Source: Celoporthe dispersa
Lineage: Eukaryota; Ascomycota; Sordariomycetes; Diaporthales; Cryphonectriaceae
Direction of reading: 5' to 3'
Assembly (NCBI GenBank): GCA_016584495.1
Contig: WAID01000001.1
Coordinates: 1,488,001 to 1,552,000, forward strand
DNA length: 64,000 bases
In this document: positions 45,652 through 57,155 of the stretch, piece after piece
How positions within the stretch are numbered: position 1 is the stretch's first letter
Layout: every line of letters begins with the position of its first letter
Position numbers and translations under genes: made by a program
Notes under the pieces: generated by a model
What the model was told of the DNA's origin: nothing
Databases searched by the model: none
Seen by the model: the letters and a program-made list of their open reading frames with translations, nothing else

Positions 45652-47795
45652 ATGAGTAGTGCTCAACCTCGCCTCGCCGAGGCATCAACGGCCTCAAGTT
45701 CTAGCACGCAGATCTATGACCCTACCGAAGAGACACCTTTGATCATGCCATCCAACTCGTCACCGATAGCGGTGGTCTCTCCTAAAAGCATCTGGGAGGG
45801 CGTCCAAGCTCACAGGCGGGCCTATGTCCTCACCGCCGTGGCCTCCTTTGGAGGCATGCTTTTCGGGTGAGCAGTATTGTGATTACTGTATCCTCTGGCT
45901 CGATAGATATACTGACAAGACATAATGATAGCTGGGACACGGGCCTCATCGGAGGGGTTCTCACCATGAAGTCGTTTCAACACTCTTTCGACCTTGACTC
46001 GGACAGCGCCTCGTACGCCAATCTGCAGGGCAATATCGTCTCTGTCCTCCAGGGGGGCTGTTTCTTTGGCGCCGCTGCTTCATTTTGGCTGAGTGACAAG
46101 ATGTTAGTTCCTTCCCTTGTTCTCTGTATCAAAGTGTTCTCTATAGGTCTTGTCGGGCTATTGCTGACTTCAGCACAGCGGGCGCAAGCTGTCTCTCATC
46201 TTGGCCGACCTCGTCTTCCTGGCCGGCTCTATCATACAGACTTGTTGCGCCATCGGCACCACGAATCTTGCTCAGCTGTACGTCGGACGATTTGTTGGTG
46301 GCTTTGGCGTGGGTCTCATCTCCGCTGTGGTTCCGACTTATATCGGCGAAAATGCGAGTCGAGAGATCCGAGGGCGCTGCATTGGATGGTCTGTGGTTTT
46401 CCATTTCTCTCGTCCTCCACGGGAGAAAGACTGACAGAACATGCAGCATGCAACTCTTCAACGTCACCGGGATCATGATCTCGTACTTTATCAACTACGG
46501 CATCTCCAAACAGATCACCGACCCCACCAACTCGGCACAGTGGCGCATCCCCTTCGCACTGCAGATGATTCCGGGTCTGTTTCTCCTCCTCATCTCCTTC
46601 CAGAACGAGTCTCCGCGCTGGCTCGTCGAGAAGAACCGTATCTCACAGGCCAGACGCGCCCTGTCGCATGTCCGTGCCCTGCCGGAGGACGACCCTGCGC
46701 TGCAGGAGGAGCTGGACGAGATCGTCACCGACTTTGAGGGCAAGGAGAAGCTATCTCTCGGCATGCAGGCCAAGGCAGCCTGCTCGAGCAAGAAGATGTT
46801 TTACCAGGCCAGCATCGGGGTGGTGCTCATGTTCTGGCAGCAATGGACTGGGACAAACAGTATCAACTACTACAGCCCGTAGGAACCCCCTGGTCTGTCC
46901 ATCTCGTCCTTGTATCGTTGCGCTGACTATTCTTTGCCGCTATAGACAAATCTTCGAAAGCGTGGGCCTGTCGAGCTCATCAGCAGGTCTTTTTGCTACA
47001 GGTATCTACGGCGTCGTCAAGGTGGTCTTCACCGCTCTTGCTTTGATGTTTGGAGTAGAACAAGCCGGACGAAAGGTACGCTGAGCTCGCCGACTCAACA
47101 TCACTATGGCACGGATGAGTTTGATCAGCTAATAATTGCCCTGTGTCCATGCAGTGGTCGCTCATCTGCGGAGCTGGAGGCCAAGCATTTGCGATGTTCT
47201 ATATTGGTATCAACCAGGCTGTTCATCCCACCGACAAGTCGCTGTCGGGAAACAACATTTTCGCCATCATCTGCGTCTACCTCTTCGTCGTGTTTTACTC
47301 CTTTGGCTGGGGTCCGATCCCGTTCATTCTGGCATCTGAGTGCTCTCCTAATCATGGTGAGTAATTCCCTTCTTCTCGCCATCTCCGCATTTGATGAGGA
47401 CTAACTTTCCTTTTCCCCCTCCCCTCCTAGTGCGCTCCCTGGTCATGGCAGCGTCCCTCATGACACAGTGGCTCTTCAACTTCGTCATCGCCAAGCTCAC
47501 ACCCATCATGCTCGAGGACATCACCTTCGGCACCTACCTCCTCTTCGGTGCGTGCTGTGTCCTGATGCTCGTGTACGCCGTGTTCTGCGTGCCAGAGACC
47601 AAAGGCGTCCCACTGGAGAGCGTCGGTATGCTCTTCGAGGGCAACATCATCGCCGGTGCTACGAGGGACATCTGCTCCGGTGCTAGGGCGAGGAAGCTGC
47701 GGGAACAACATCTGGCAGCGCTGAGTTCTAGACGGGGTATTGATGATGGCGGCAAGCTGGCTGATGAGCCCGAGCATTTCGAGGATGCGAGGTAG
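45652..47795 (+). CDS. MFS sugar/quinate-type transporter, 12 membrane helices expected
   Basis: A proton-coupled transporter of the sugar-porter family. Seven exons join exactly to 574 residues: 45652-45866, 45932-46102, 46179-46388, 46447-46878, 46946-47075, 47155-47356 and 47431-47795. Signature motifs include FGGMLFGWDTGLIGG (helix 1), SDKIGRK (loop 2-3), GRFVGGFGVGLISAVVPTYI with SREIRG, NESPRWLVEKNR, QQWTGTNSINYYSP (helix 7), SFGWGPIPFILASE and PETKGVPLE. The order and spacing are those of the family. NESPRWL replaces the commoner PESPRWL. Donors at 46103 (GTTAGT) and 46389 (GTCTGT) are non-standard but give the only in-frame joins. Motifs look closest to quinate/hexose permeases, but the substrate cannot be assigned. 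An upstream in-frame ATG at 45586 adds 22 residues and is not preferred. Confidence 0.88.
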
Positions 47796-48589
47796 TAAGA
47801 CGGCTGGGTGCCTCGGGTCGGCCGGCTTCAGTTGAGGGCATATCGAAAGTGTTTTGATACGACATGTGCGCATGATTTAGCATATAGACACGATTGAGAT
47901 GTGGAATGACGGCAATTTGATGAATTGAGGTGGCAGCAGGGGGGGTCGATGACGAGCTGGGGTCCTCCGCCTCGTCGAAATTGTCTTGTAGGCTGTAGAT
48001 ACAGTAGGTAGGTGGCGGGCGTCTTCCAAACCGTTGAGCGATAGCATTCTATACAAGTCAGTCCAACAGTCGTACTGTCACTTAGCGAATCAAAAGCCGT
48101 GCACGTAGTGTAGTGGTCGAGGTGGTTAACTCCAGACCCCTCTGCACTATAAGATACAGTCCCCTGGTCTCAGGCAGCTGTATTCTCAATCCTAGCCTCT
48201 AGGAGCCTGTGATTCAATTTTTGCAACTTTTCTTTTGCGATGGTCCTTATTTTTTTTATTCTCATTTTGAGAAAAGTGATGGTTTCTTTTCTCTCTAGCA
48301 TCTACGACAACTCTTGACGATTTTTCCCGAGAGAGAGAGAGTGTGTGTGCTTTCTGTAACGGTTGGTGCTGTAGATGAACGCGTCGCGAGCACGCGTGCT
48401 CACAATATTGGGTAGCTATCCGGTTAGGACAACACGAAGGCGTACTGAGCAATGATATCAGGTCCACATTACACCACTTTGGGCAGATTTGCAATTGATA
48501 CAATCTAAGGGACTTCAGAAGAGTGGTTCGTCCTGATATTGACAACGATGATGGCCTCATCTAGATAGCTATAAATGCAACTTGGTCTG
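47796..48589. other. Convergent intergenic region
   Basis: Sequence between the transporter and methyltransferase stops. It includes a segment near 48105-48150 with weak similarity to a tRNA D-arm but lacking a T-arm, and a GA/GT simple tract near 48325-48345. I see no gene. Confidence 0.5.
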
Positions 48590-49695
48590 TTACAATTCTA
48601 AACGTCTTCCAAATACACCTAACCAACACTTGACGTGACCCGCTTCTTCGTCGTCGTCGCCGCCCCAATCGTCTTGACCAGCAACGACGCTCTCCTCCAA
48701 GCAGATGAGTGGTGTCGGCTTCGAAGCCATCTCTGCTCTAAGCGATGAAAGAAGCTGGACTGTGACGGCATCGCGCTGAGGGATCATGACCACGACCCTG
48801 GCGTCTGTGTCGAAAGCAAGCTGCTCATCGAGAGCGCCGGCCAGGAGACCGGGATGCTCGTCGTCGTAGAGCGGATCAGCAACGATGACGATCTTGAAAG
48901 TATTCTTGGCAGCGAACAGAACAGGATCAACCTCGTCTTCATCTCCACCCCAGGTCAGAGCGCCGGTGTCTAGGCTGCCGCCCCGCTCTTGTATCATGTC
49001 ACGGTTCTGACTGACATTGTGAGCCAGGTTGGGCATGATGTCCGGGAGATCGCTAAGGATGACATGTGTTCTCCAGATTGCTGCAGCGGCCAGCCCGAGA
49101 AGGCCCGTTCCCGACCCAAGCTCCAGCACCGATGGGGTATCCTGCTGGCTGACCTGGCTCCCGAGCAGATGTGACAAGGAAGTCTCGCCGACGGTGTGCA
49201 ACATCTGTGCAAGCACATAAGACGAGCCCCACGTCTTCAGCCCGAGGTTGTCACCGGTCAGAGGTGGTTCCCTGACGATGAGGTCAAAGGGTTGGTATCC
49301 GTCCCCCTCGAAGGGCCACCGCCGAGTGATCTCGCCCATAGCTAAGACAAGCAGGGTGAGCAATTGGTCCTCCACGAACAACCCCGAGGATAGTTGTGGG
49401 CCTTACCACTCCGTCCGCACCGCTCCGAGAACCGTTTGCTCGCCTCCGTCCAGATGATCTCCCTGTCCTCTTCATCATCTATCCAGGCTAGCTCGCTCCC
49501 GATGATTGTGGACAAGTAAGCCGCAACTTCCCTTCGATGCTGCCCTGTGGTGTCTTGCTGCTTGAGAACCTCAGCCCGAGAGACCTTCAGGTTCCATATG
49601 GGAGGATCGACGCGGAGTTGTTTGAGGGAATCGATCAGTTCATCGGCGGCAGGCTTCTGCCAGACCTGAGGCAAGTCGAAAGCAGATACGGCCAT
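48590..49695 (-). CDS. METTL21-type protein-lysine methyltransferase (Efm2/Rrg1-like)
   Basis: A class I SAM-dependent methyltransferase; relatives methylate lysines of translation elongation factors. Exons are 49695-49407 and 49341-48590, with a 65-nt intron (donor GTAAGG), giving 346 residues exactly. The N-terminal part (DLPQVWQKP, IIWTEASKRFSERCGRS) is typical of the fungal proteins. The catalytic domain shows LKTWGSSYVLAQML, the SAM-binding motif I VLELGSGTGLLGLAAA, the acidic post-I segment ILSDLPDIM with NLAHNV, and IVIVADPLYDDEHP in place of the DxxY-type motif. It ends with LGVFGRRLEL. ATG 49695 is the only ATG at the conserved beginning. Whether it is Efm2- or Efm3-like needs a tree. 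Confidence 0.82.
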
Positions 49696-51179
49696 GACTG
49701 GCTGTTCCAAGTTCACCGTCCAGCTAAAACGATCGAGGACGGGGTGAATCAGGCGAAAAGGAAAGGATGAGGAACAAGAGAGATACCGCGCACTACCGAG
49801 AACGGCAGTGCTTCCAAAATGCAGACATCTTTGGCGTGAGTGAAGGCGACGTGAGTAACAGCAAAGTGACTGAAAATTCTAAAGAGGAACCAGCGTTGTC
49901 AGGATGGCAGCGCATCTATTTCTAGGTGAGTCCGGGGAAACCGGGGGCGGCCTGGCCAGCGGTTTTTGTTATCTTATCATCGTAGCTTCTTCAGGAGGGA
50001 CCCTGACTTCTGAGCGGGGGGCCCCTGTCGGTGCACCACCTAGCGTGAGTCACCAGGCATTCTGATTGGCTGTGGAAGCTTGAGCCGCAGGCACACCGAT
50101 TTGTGACTCCGACATAAAATTCAAGACGCGACTTGCTCGTCTCTCTTTTCCTTGCTTCTTTTTCTTCTCTCTCAAGCGTCACCGCCCTCAACGCTACCCT
50201 TCTATGCTACAAACGGAGAGATCTGCGCAGGCACATCTCTCAAGCCTTCACGGCGTCAATCTGGCATGTGAGAAATTCGGAGCACGTCCCAAGGGTCGGG
50301 CTTGCCTGGCCGCCTGATCACTCAGCGTCCGCCCTCGGGCGCGCCGAGTGTTGACGGTCCTGCCGGTGACGGCACGAGGTGATATCACCTCCGCAGTTGG
50401 CATCAGAAACGCAGGACGCTGGCTGTCCCTGTTCACGCGGGGCTCCAGTCCAGTCGTTCCTCTGGGAGGGTCACTGCCGGGATTGCTTGCGACGACAAGC
50501 TGAAGCGCAATGGGTGGCGTGTCGTCGACCTTCCCTTGTGGGAGGAAGACTTCATCATTCAATTCCGATCATTCTCTGGGCGGTGGCGCTTCACCTTTTT
50601 TTTCCTCAAGGTCAGTGTGGTACACAATCTGTCAGCTCGTCGAGGAAGGATACTACTAACAATATTCAACCACCTATGATGCGGTGTATGGTATCTGGAC
50701 ATGGCCTTCGACCAAACTCGCCCTCACTCGTGTGTTGTCCCATCTCCACAGTCGGTGCGTGTTCTTCTCGCAGTCGAGCAAGCGCCTTCCAAAGGTTTAT
50801 ATACGGTCACAACACAGCTGGCCGCTATTAGCTCGACTCGAATGCAAAACTCTTTTCATGTATCCTCTGTCCTTCCATATACCTCGACCCTCAGTTTCAA
50901 TACAAGACTTTCACAACGAAGAAATGCGCCTTTTTAATTCGAGAACCACACTCTCGAAAAACTCCCTACCCTGTTCCCAGCGTCCTGATACCTCGCGAAT
51001 TCATGTCAATCTCCCGCTCGTCTTCTCAACCGTTAGCACCTTTACTTGACCTGGCGCTGATGAACTTCTGCCCGTCCTCTTTTTCATGGCCCGGCGGTCT
51101 TGACATCTTCATGAGTCACTACTCATAGGCCCTGTCCACTTTGGTGTTTGTTTAGTAAGCATTCAATGATTATCAGAGT
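49696..51179. other. Gene-free intergenic region
   Basis: Upstream region of the methyltransferase on the left. I see only short frames without domains. A T-rich patch lies near 50590-50605. Confidence 0.5.
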
Positions 51180-51410
51180 TCAATAGTAACCCATGCCCAA
51201 GTGCACACCCGGGCATCTACTGGTGACTATGTTCCCCTCGAATTTCAGCGGCACGTCTCGCCAGCTGACGGTGTTGACAGTCATATGATCTCGCTGCGAC
51301 GAGTCAGAGATTCTCGACAGCCTCCCAGGTGAAGCGTATGAACCGAGACATGAGGAAGAGTTATCTTGCCGCGATGATGCAGCGTTACCAAAGAGCTTGA
51401 AGAACGCCAT
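51180..51410 (-). CDS. Possible small protein of 76 residues
   Basis: A frame from ATG 51410 begins MAFFKLFGNAAS and ends HLGMGYY. It has no simple-sequence bias but no family I recognise. It might be an isolated small gene or the terminal exon of an undetected one. Confidence 0.22.
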   Translation of the reverse strand: MAFFKLFGNAASSRQDNSSSCLGSYASPGRLSRISDSSQRDHMTVNTVSWRDVPLKFEGNIVTSRCPGVHLGMGYY

Positions 51411-51716
51411 TGTGAAGGATTCAAGTTGAGGGAACAAGAAGATTTCTCCTGTCAACTACCTCATGGCCATCTGGGCGAGGTCGAATCTGATCGAAAACCG
51501 GCAGACTATCCTCTGAGAAACGCCATCGCAATGCCTTCTTTGCAAAAAGGACCTTCGCAGTGCTGCCTTCTCGTCTAGCCGCGTTCAGAGCGTAAAAGGA
51601 AAGGCACAAATGAAGTTGCCTCGATCTCCCAAACTAATTCGATAGTGGGCGACTAAAGAGCTGAGCAGGCCGCCAATCGCTCAGGCACTTCACTTCAGTG
51701 CCCATCTCGAAATTGA

Positions 51717-51749
51717 TCACCACCACCACTACCACCACCACCACCAGCA
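51717..51749. repeat. (CAC)n trinucleotide repeat
   Basis: CAC triplets with one ACT interruption, just downstream of the 51.8-kb gene stop. Confidence 0.85.
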
Positions 51750-51787
51750 CTCCTCTGAGGAGCCAGACCCCCGGGCATCTTGTCATT

Positions 51788-52801
51788 TCATTCTTCAGGG
51801 GAGTCGCCATTGTCTCCCTCCAGTATCTTCATTCCATCCACCATCATGTTCATCTCGTCCACCATAGCATTGAACTTTTTGAGGCTTGTCGAAGCCCCTC
51901 CATGGAGCTCGGTGATCCTTCGCGACCTCGCCCTCAGGATCTTCAGCTCGTGAACGGCCTTTTGTCTCTTGTCTTGCTCATCTTGATCGTCAGATTCACT
52001 CTCGATACCCGCTTCGGCAGATCGCAGGGCCCGCTGGATGTGGCCTTCGACGTCGAGCGCCAGATTCATGAACAGATGCTTGTGCAACTCGCTGTCCTTG
52101 AGCCTCGAGGCCACCAGACTGCTCCACAGCTTGTTGCGGCATTCCACGTCCAGATAGGCCAGGTTCTCGACATCGGTGCGATACTGTTGGGCGCAGTGTT
52201 CAAAGAACTGAAGGGCGTCCTGGAGGAGTCGTGACAGGTGCTGGAGCGCCACAGAGGTCGGAACAACACCCTTTGGATTGTATTTAGCCACGGAGTCAAA
52301 TCCAGGATCGTTATCATTACCGGCAGCGTCGGCTTGTACGTTCCATGAGCTTGTTGCAGGAGGAGCGTCACGGGGGTTGGGCCAACCATCAGCTTGGTTG
52401 TCCTGCGACATGGCCGGCTGCCGAGAAGCGCTGCGAGGCGGCCCGAAGGTCTGCCGAGGGTCTTGCTCCCAGCCTGGAACGACAGTGAAGGGAGCTTGCG
52501 GTGGAAAGCCGTAGAGCGGATGCCAGGGCATTACAGAGGTTACATGCCAGAAGAGTCGGGGATCGAAGCGGTTCTTGGGGCCCGTGAGCTCTTTGAGGAG
52601 CGCAGCGTTAGACTGTGCTCGGTACTGCTGCTGCTGCTGCTGCTTGGCGGGTGTTTTCGAATGTGGGTGCATCGTTGGGCCACGAGTGAAGCCTAGGCCC
52701 TTCAACTGGTCGTTGGGTTTAGTGGAAGGGGAAGGATTGATGCCTATGGACTTTGCAAGGCATCTTGGTAGAACCGATTGCCCTTTATATTGTGAGTTCA
52801 T
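51788..52801 (-). CDS. Unrecognised 337-residue protein
   Basis: I do not recognise the family. The intronless frame runs from ATG 52801. A second candidate start is the internal ATG giving MHPHSKTPAK, 43 codons downstream. The N-terminal half is disordered with a run of six Gln, Pro/Trp-rich motifs (FPPQAPFTVVPGWEQDP) and SSWNVQADAAGN. The C-terminal half is predicted helical, with heptad-like segments LQHLSRLLQDALQFFEHCAQ, LDVECRNKLWSSLVASRLKD and KAVHELKILRARSRRITELH, so a coiled-coil or scaffold role is possible. An acidic stretch (ESESDDQDEQD) separates two of the helices. Length without a stop and the even amino-acid composition support coding. Confidence 0.6.
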   Translation of the reverse strand: MNSQYKGQSVLPRCLAKSIGINPSPSTKPNDQLKGLGFTRGPTMHPHSKTPAKQQQQQQYRAQSNAALLKELTGPKNRFDPRLFWHVTSVMPWHPLYGFPPQAPFTVVPGWEQDPRQTFGPPRSASRQPAMSQDNQADGWPNPRDAPPATSSWNVQADAAGNDNDPGFDSVAKYNPKGVVPTSVALQHLSRLLQDALQFFEHCAQQYRTDVENLAYLDVECRNKLWSSLVASRLKDSELHKHLFMNLALDVEGHIQRALRSAEAGIESESDDQDEQDKRQKAVHELKILRARSRRITELHGGASTSLKKFNAMVDEMNMMVDGMKILEGDNGDSPEE

Positions 52802-53340
52802 GTTGACATCAATGCTGAGACTACATGTTTGTGACTGTCACTTGGCTTGATGCTTGATCTCCCGGCAACCTTTGTTGGCACGTACTCTAGCAAACAAGCC
52901 CCCGCTGAAAGCCTATGAACGTCAATGGTATCCCTTTTGCTCTGCAATTTAAGTAAATGCTATTAACAGAAACGATATACCCCGAGATAAAAACACACAA
53001 ATACTGCAAGCAAGAGAGAGAAAATTGGAGCATTTGCCTAATGCATGTTTGCCCGAGGCTGTTTGCCTCAGGCCTTCAGGCCTCCTCAAGAGAACTCTGG
53101 GGGCAAAATTATCTATGCCTGACAGGTCTGTTCTCACAACACCACATGTTGCTCTTCTACTCCTCCTCCCCTCCCCCCCCCCAAAAAAAAAGAAATCCAC
53201 ATGCTATTGGCCATGCTCCTAGTCTTGACAGTTTGGTGAGCATGGGAGACCAGCTGACGCTTTGAGGATTCCGCCACGTACTGCCTACCACAGAAGTCAC
53301 ATCAAGCATCGCCACGATCAGGCCTCATGAGTCGGCAATG

Positions 53341-53371
53341 TCTCTCTCTCTTCTCTCTCTCTCTCTCTCTA
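53341..53371. repeat. (CT)n microsatellite
   Basis: CT repeat with a short TCTT interruption, just upstream of an exon-like segment. Confidence 0.85.
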
Positions 53372-55788
53372 CCTACTAATTTTTGGTTTCTGTCCTGCCA
53401 GTCGCATGACTACGCTATGAAGATCGACACCGGGGCCGCTCGAGATCTGAAGAGGGAACGGCCCAAGCGCCACCCGACCACGTAAGTCAAATCTTCGACA
53501 TCCTGACGTCTTGGTCTTACCCGTCTCCCCGGAACCTATCCACAGACAACTACCATAGTAACTACGCGGCAGACCATCCCAGTGTCCTCCGCACGGTCTG
53601 GCGACCCCATCACCGCCCTGAGCCTGGCACTCTGCACCATGAGGGGAACGGCTCTCTCGAAGGCGCGATGTAACCGAGATCATAAGGTCCCAGAGCAAAA
53701 GATGAACCGGTTCAGACCAAGCACGGCTTGCCAGATCTAGGTCTTTGGTCCTGGTGGTCGATCGACAGGATAGGCTGCTGTTCATATACCCCTCGGCCGA
53801 GGAGGGCCTCTATTTTTTTATTTAATTTTTTGTAGCAAAAAGTATATAGCTGTGTGGTCACATTTTATGTTCTTACTTTGAGAGCCTGTTTCTCACGTCA
53901 AGACAGACGTCTGAGCTATCTAGGCAGTCATGAAGCCCAGCTTTGGACAAGGGTGCTGGTATTATCCGCTGGAAATTCACGCACACACGACCGCATTTCC
54001 ATCTCTGATCAGAGACACAAGCCAGCCAAGCACTCCCTCACAGTGCCTAGTACCCACATTTCTGTCGTCGTCAGTCGCTGCGTATACCCAACCCGCCATT
54101 ATAGGTAACGGCATATGAGGATCAACAGAGGGGTGTTGTTTCAGTCGCAGGTCACGGACTTCACGATGTTGATCGATCCTGTGCCTGAGCATTGCCATGT
54201 ATTCCAAGAGAACATGGTGAGGTTTGCCAAGCCCAGTTTCGCTACGACATAGTGGCTCGCAGGACGGATCGGTCCCTGATTTCCAGGAACAAGTATCGTC
54301 TTCTGCACAGCCGCTTACTGCACTCGCGTGGGAGGCTGACGTCCCTCTCACCCCTGACAGTCCTCCTGCGACAAGGAACTCCTCTCAGAGGCGGTCAAGA
54401 GAAGTCTCGCCTGCTGTGCCGTACAGAGGGCAGTGTAAACTCTCTCAAGTGCATGCACATACTCATAGTTTTGGTCCATGTTCTGAGTATGCGGCGTTTC
54501 AAAACAAGGTCTAGCGGCGCCACGGCCCGCCACCGTCGTATGTGCTATGTACCACGTGCTGTAATATACAGGAATTACTGCGGACGAGCAAAGCAGCCCG
54601 AGTCTGGCGCTGGCTGGGGCCCCCTGCTGCCATGGATTTCAGAGTGACAGTGGGTAAATTTGCCCGCCTCCCTCCTCCCCTTCCCCTAAAACGCCTCAGA
54701 TCTCATACCCCGCGTATTGTTTGGGGGTTTAACACGAGCTGCGGGAATGCGCGCTGTCGAGAGAAGCGGTGTTATTTTTTCTTCTTCTCTGATTTATAGC
54801 GTTTCAGGGCAGATGGAAAGCCACAGCCCCCTCCCCCCTCTCCTCCATTCCTATCCGTGCTCTACTTACAGTGCTTAACCTTCTGTCACCCTTGTTACAG
54901 TTATGTAAGGAAGGGGCAGGCGGAAGGACGGGATGGCCCTTTCGCTTGTGCCGTCCGATGGTATGGCGCGGGACGGGCTGGCCCTGCAGCGGTTGCACGA
55001 CAGCGCTGTGGGTCCCTCCTGCCTTCTACCTCTATCGGCCGAGCTGCAGTGGCCGATCGAGTCGCCTTCCTTGGAGAAGCCCGGGAGGATCCCAGCTGGG
55101 GGGGAGGGGGGGAGGGATGAGTGGATACTACCTCGACACAGTGCAGTACTGTCAGTACTCCAGCTGTGGCTGGTTGGGCTTGACCTCGAGGCTGAGATGG
55201 CTTTTGGTCACCAGACTGGAACAAATGTGATAGGAGCTTTTCCCGCCCCTCCCCCCTCAAGGACGCCAACAAGCGAGGGAGGTTTTTCTTTCTTTCTCTC
55301 TCTCTCTCTCAATCCTATCCAAAAAAAAAAAAAAAAAAAGGTCTGGATTAGTGTTCAACAGAGGCGAGGACAAGGGGGACCCGAGCCTCGAGGCTTCGCT
55401 TGTCGAGACGAGACGAGAGGCGGGAAGCCGGAGGAGGGCTCACACAGAAATTGGATCGGATTGGCCCTTGTCCAGACACCGCGTGGCCACCCGGCAGATG
55501 GGATCTCAGAAGAATAAAGAGTCGATCATCTTTTCCCAGGGTCCTCCTGATGAGAGAACAACCGTTGTTGTGCTACATCACCTCCCAGTCCTCCTCACCA
55601 CAGGGTCACCCGCCGCCCAACCTGTCAAGGAGGGAATTGTTCAGTTGATGAGGTGAGCGACCGCCGATCGTTTCGTCCACTCCGACCGGCCGCCAGCCTC
55701 AGGCGTCGTGCATATCTTCCCCCTCCCTCCATCTGAGACAGGTACAAGCCGGTACCTGCGGATCAGCTGCTGTGATCAGTCCTGAAAA

Positions 55789-55807
55789 GTGTGTGTGTGT
55801 GTGTGTG
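55789..55807. repeat. (GT)n microsatellite
   Basis: Nine GT units in the gene-free right part of the window. Confidence 0.85.
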
Positions 55808-57131
55808 CACACCACCACCCCTACTCTGCTACCTTCCCACCCTAGAAGGCCCAGCCCCGAAGCGTGTCCCTTGACAATACCACAATAGGATTTGGACCTG
55901 GCCTGCCACGCATTGCGCAATCCGTAGAGGAGTAACAGCAAGGGCAAGGAGGCTTTCAGGACGACGACCAAACCTTCAAACCCACGAAGCGACAACATAT
56001 ACAAGAACGAAAAAAAAAAGAAAAAAAAAGGCTGTGATATCCAAGGGAGGCGGTGTTATCGTGTCTAAAAATATTGAACAAGGAAGAAAAAGGAAAGAAA
56101 GAAAAAGGGCAATGATGGGCGGGACGGGACATAACCATGTCGGACGCCCCGATCGATCTTGAAGAAAGAGGTGCAGGCGGGAAAAAGCAAGTTTTGAGAT
56201 GCTGAGATGGGACATGTCTCTTCCAATTTCCTCCGATGCTCTGTTCCGCGCGCCTCCACCAGGGTCCAGATCCCCTCTCCACACACACACACACACAAAC
56301 ACATCCAGACCTCTCTTCTCCTCTTGTTGCGTATGTCTCTGGGCTCGACTCAGGTCCGTGTGATCGAGGACGGCGACATCGAGGACGACACCACCATCAA
56401 CTTTTTTTTTTTTGGGTGTCCGTTCATCCTTTCCTGAGATGTCAGTTCTCCTTTTGCCACCGGTGGCCCCCCTCGCACGGATTTTCCTTCTCTGTGCGAA
56501 CCCGCAAGGACACCTTCCGGAACTCTTTTAAAATGGCACCAGTTAGGGGGGAGCGTAGGGAGGGGCTACCACCTGCATGCCATGCCATGCCACACACCCC
56601 TCCTCTTCCTTGCTGCAAACAAAAGAGAAAAAAAAAGATTCCCGCGTCAAAGTCCCGCCAATGGCGTGCGTCCTGAGCCCATGCTTGCGCCCAGGGGGAT
56701 CTCGGCGAGCTCGGTCGACACATTGCAGAAGAGCGGGCGTTGGGCCTGACCCGCCGCCCTTGACATTCGGGACCTGGAACTTCTTTCCGTAGGCGTGCGC
56801 GTACTCTGTACAGGGTCTGCACCCGAGGTGGTGTGTACTACTATGAAGAGGAGTGATAGAGAGACAAAAGAAGAAAGGGCCTACGAGAGTCCACTCACGT
56901 GCATACTACTACTGAGTGCTAATCACTTACTTGCTCTGTTCCGTACACGCCGCACAGCGTGCCATTCATCTATGTCGACCGTCCCCATGCGTAAGCATCG
57001 ACTCGGTACGATTCACTAGTTTCTCGTCCGACGGCCCTTTTCTGGTTAAAGGTGGACTCGAACCGGGTGCCGTCTGTCCGTGGCCTGTTACCCTGGCCTA
57101 TGGAGAGACGACCGACAGATGGACACCTGAC

Positions 57132-57155
57132 AGGACCAGGACCAGGACCAGGACC
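57132..57155. repeat. GGACCA hexanucleotide repeat
   Basis: About four tandem GGACCA units in gene-free DNA. Confidence 0.8.

Noticed and set aside
48100..48180. tRNA-like segment (GTGTAGTGGTCGAGGTGGTTAA)
   Set aside because: It resembles a D-arm, but I find no B-box/T-arm and no convincing acceptor stem.
54933..55517. + strand frame of 194 codons
   Set aside because: It passes through CT repeats and an A19 run (encoding polylysine) and has no recognisable domain.
57041..57075. T-arm-like sequence on the minus strand (GGTTCGAGTCC)
   Set aside because: No matching D-arm, anticodon arm or acceptor stem is found within tRNA distance.
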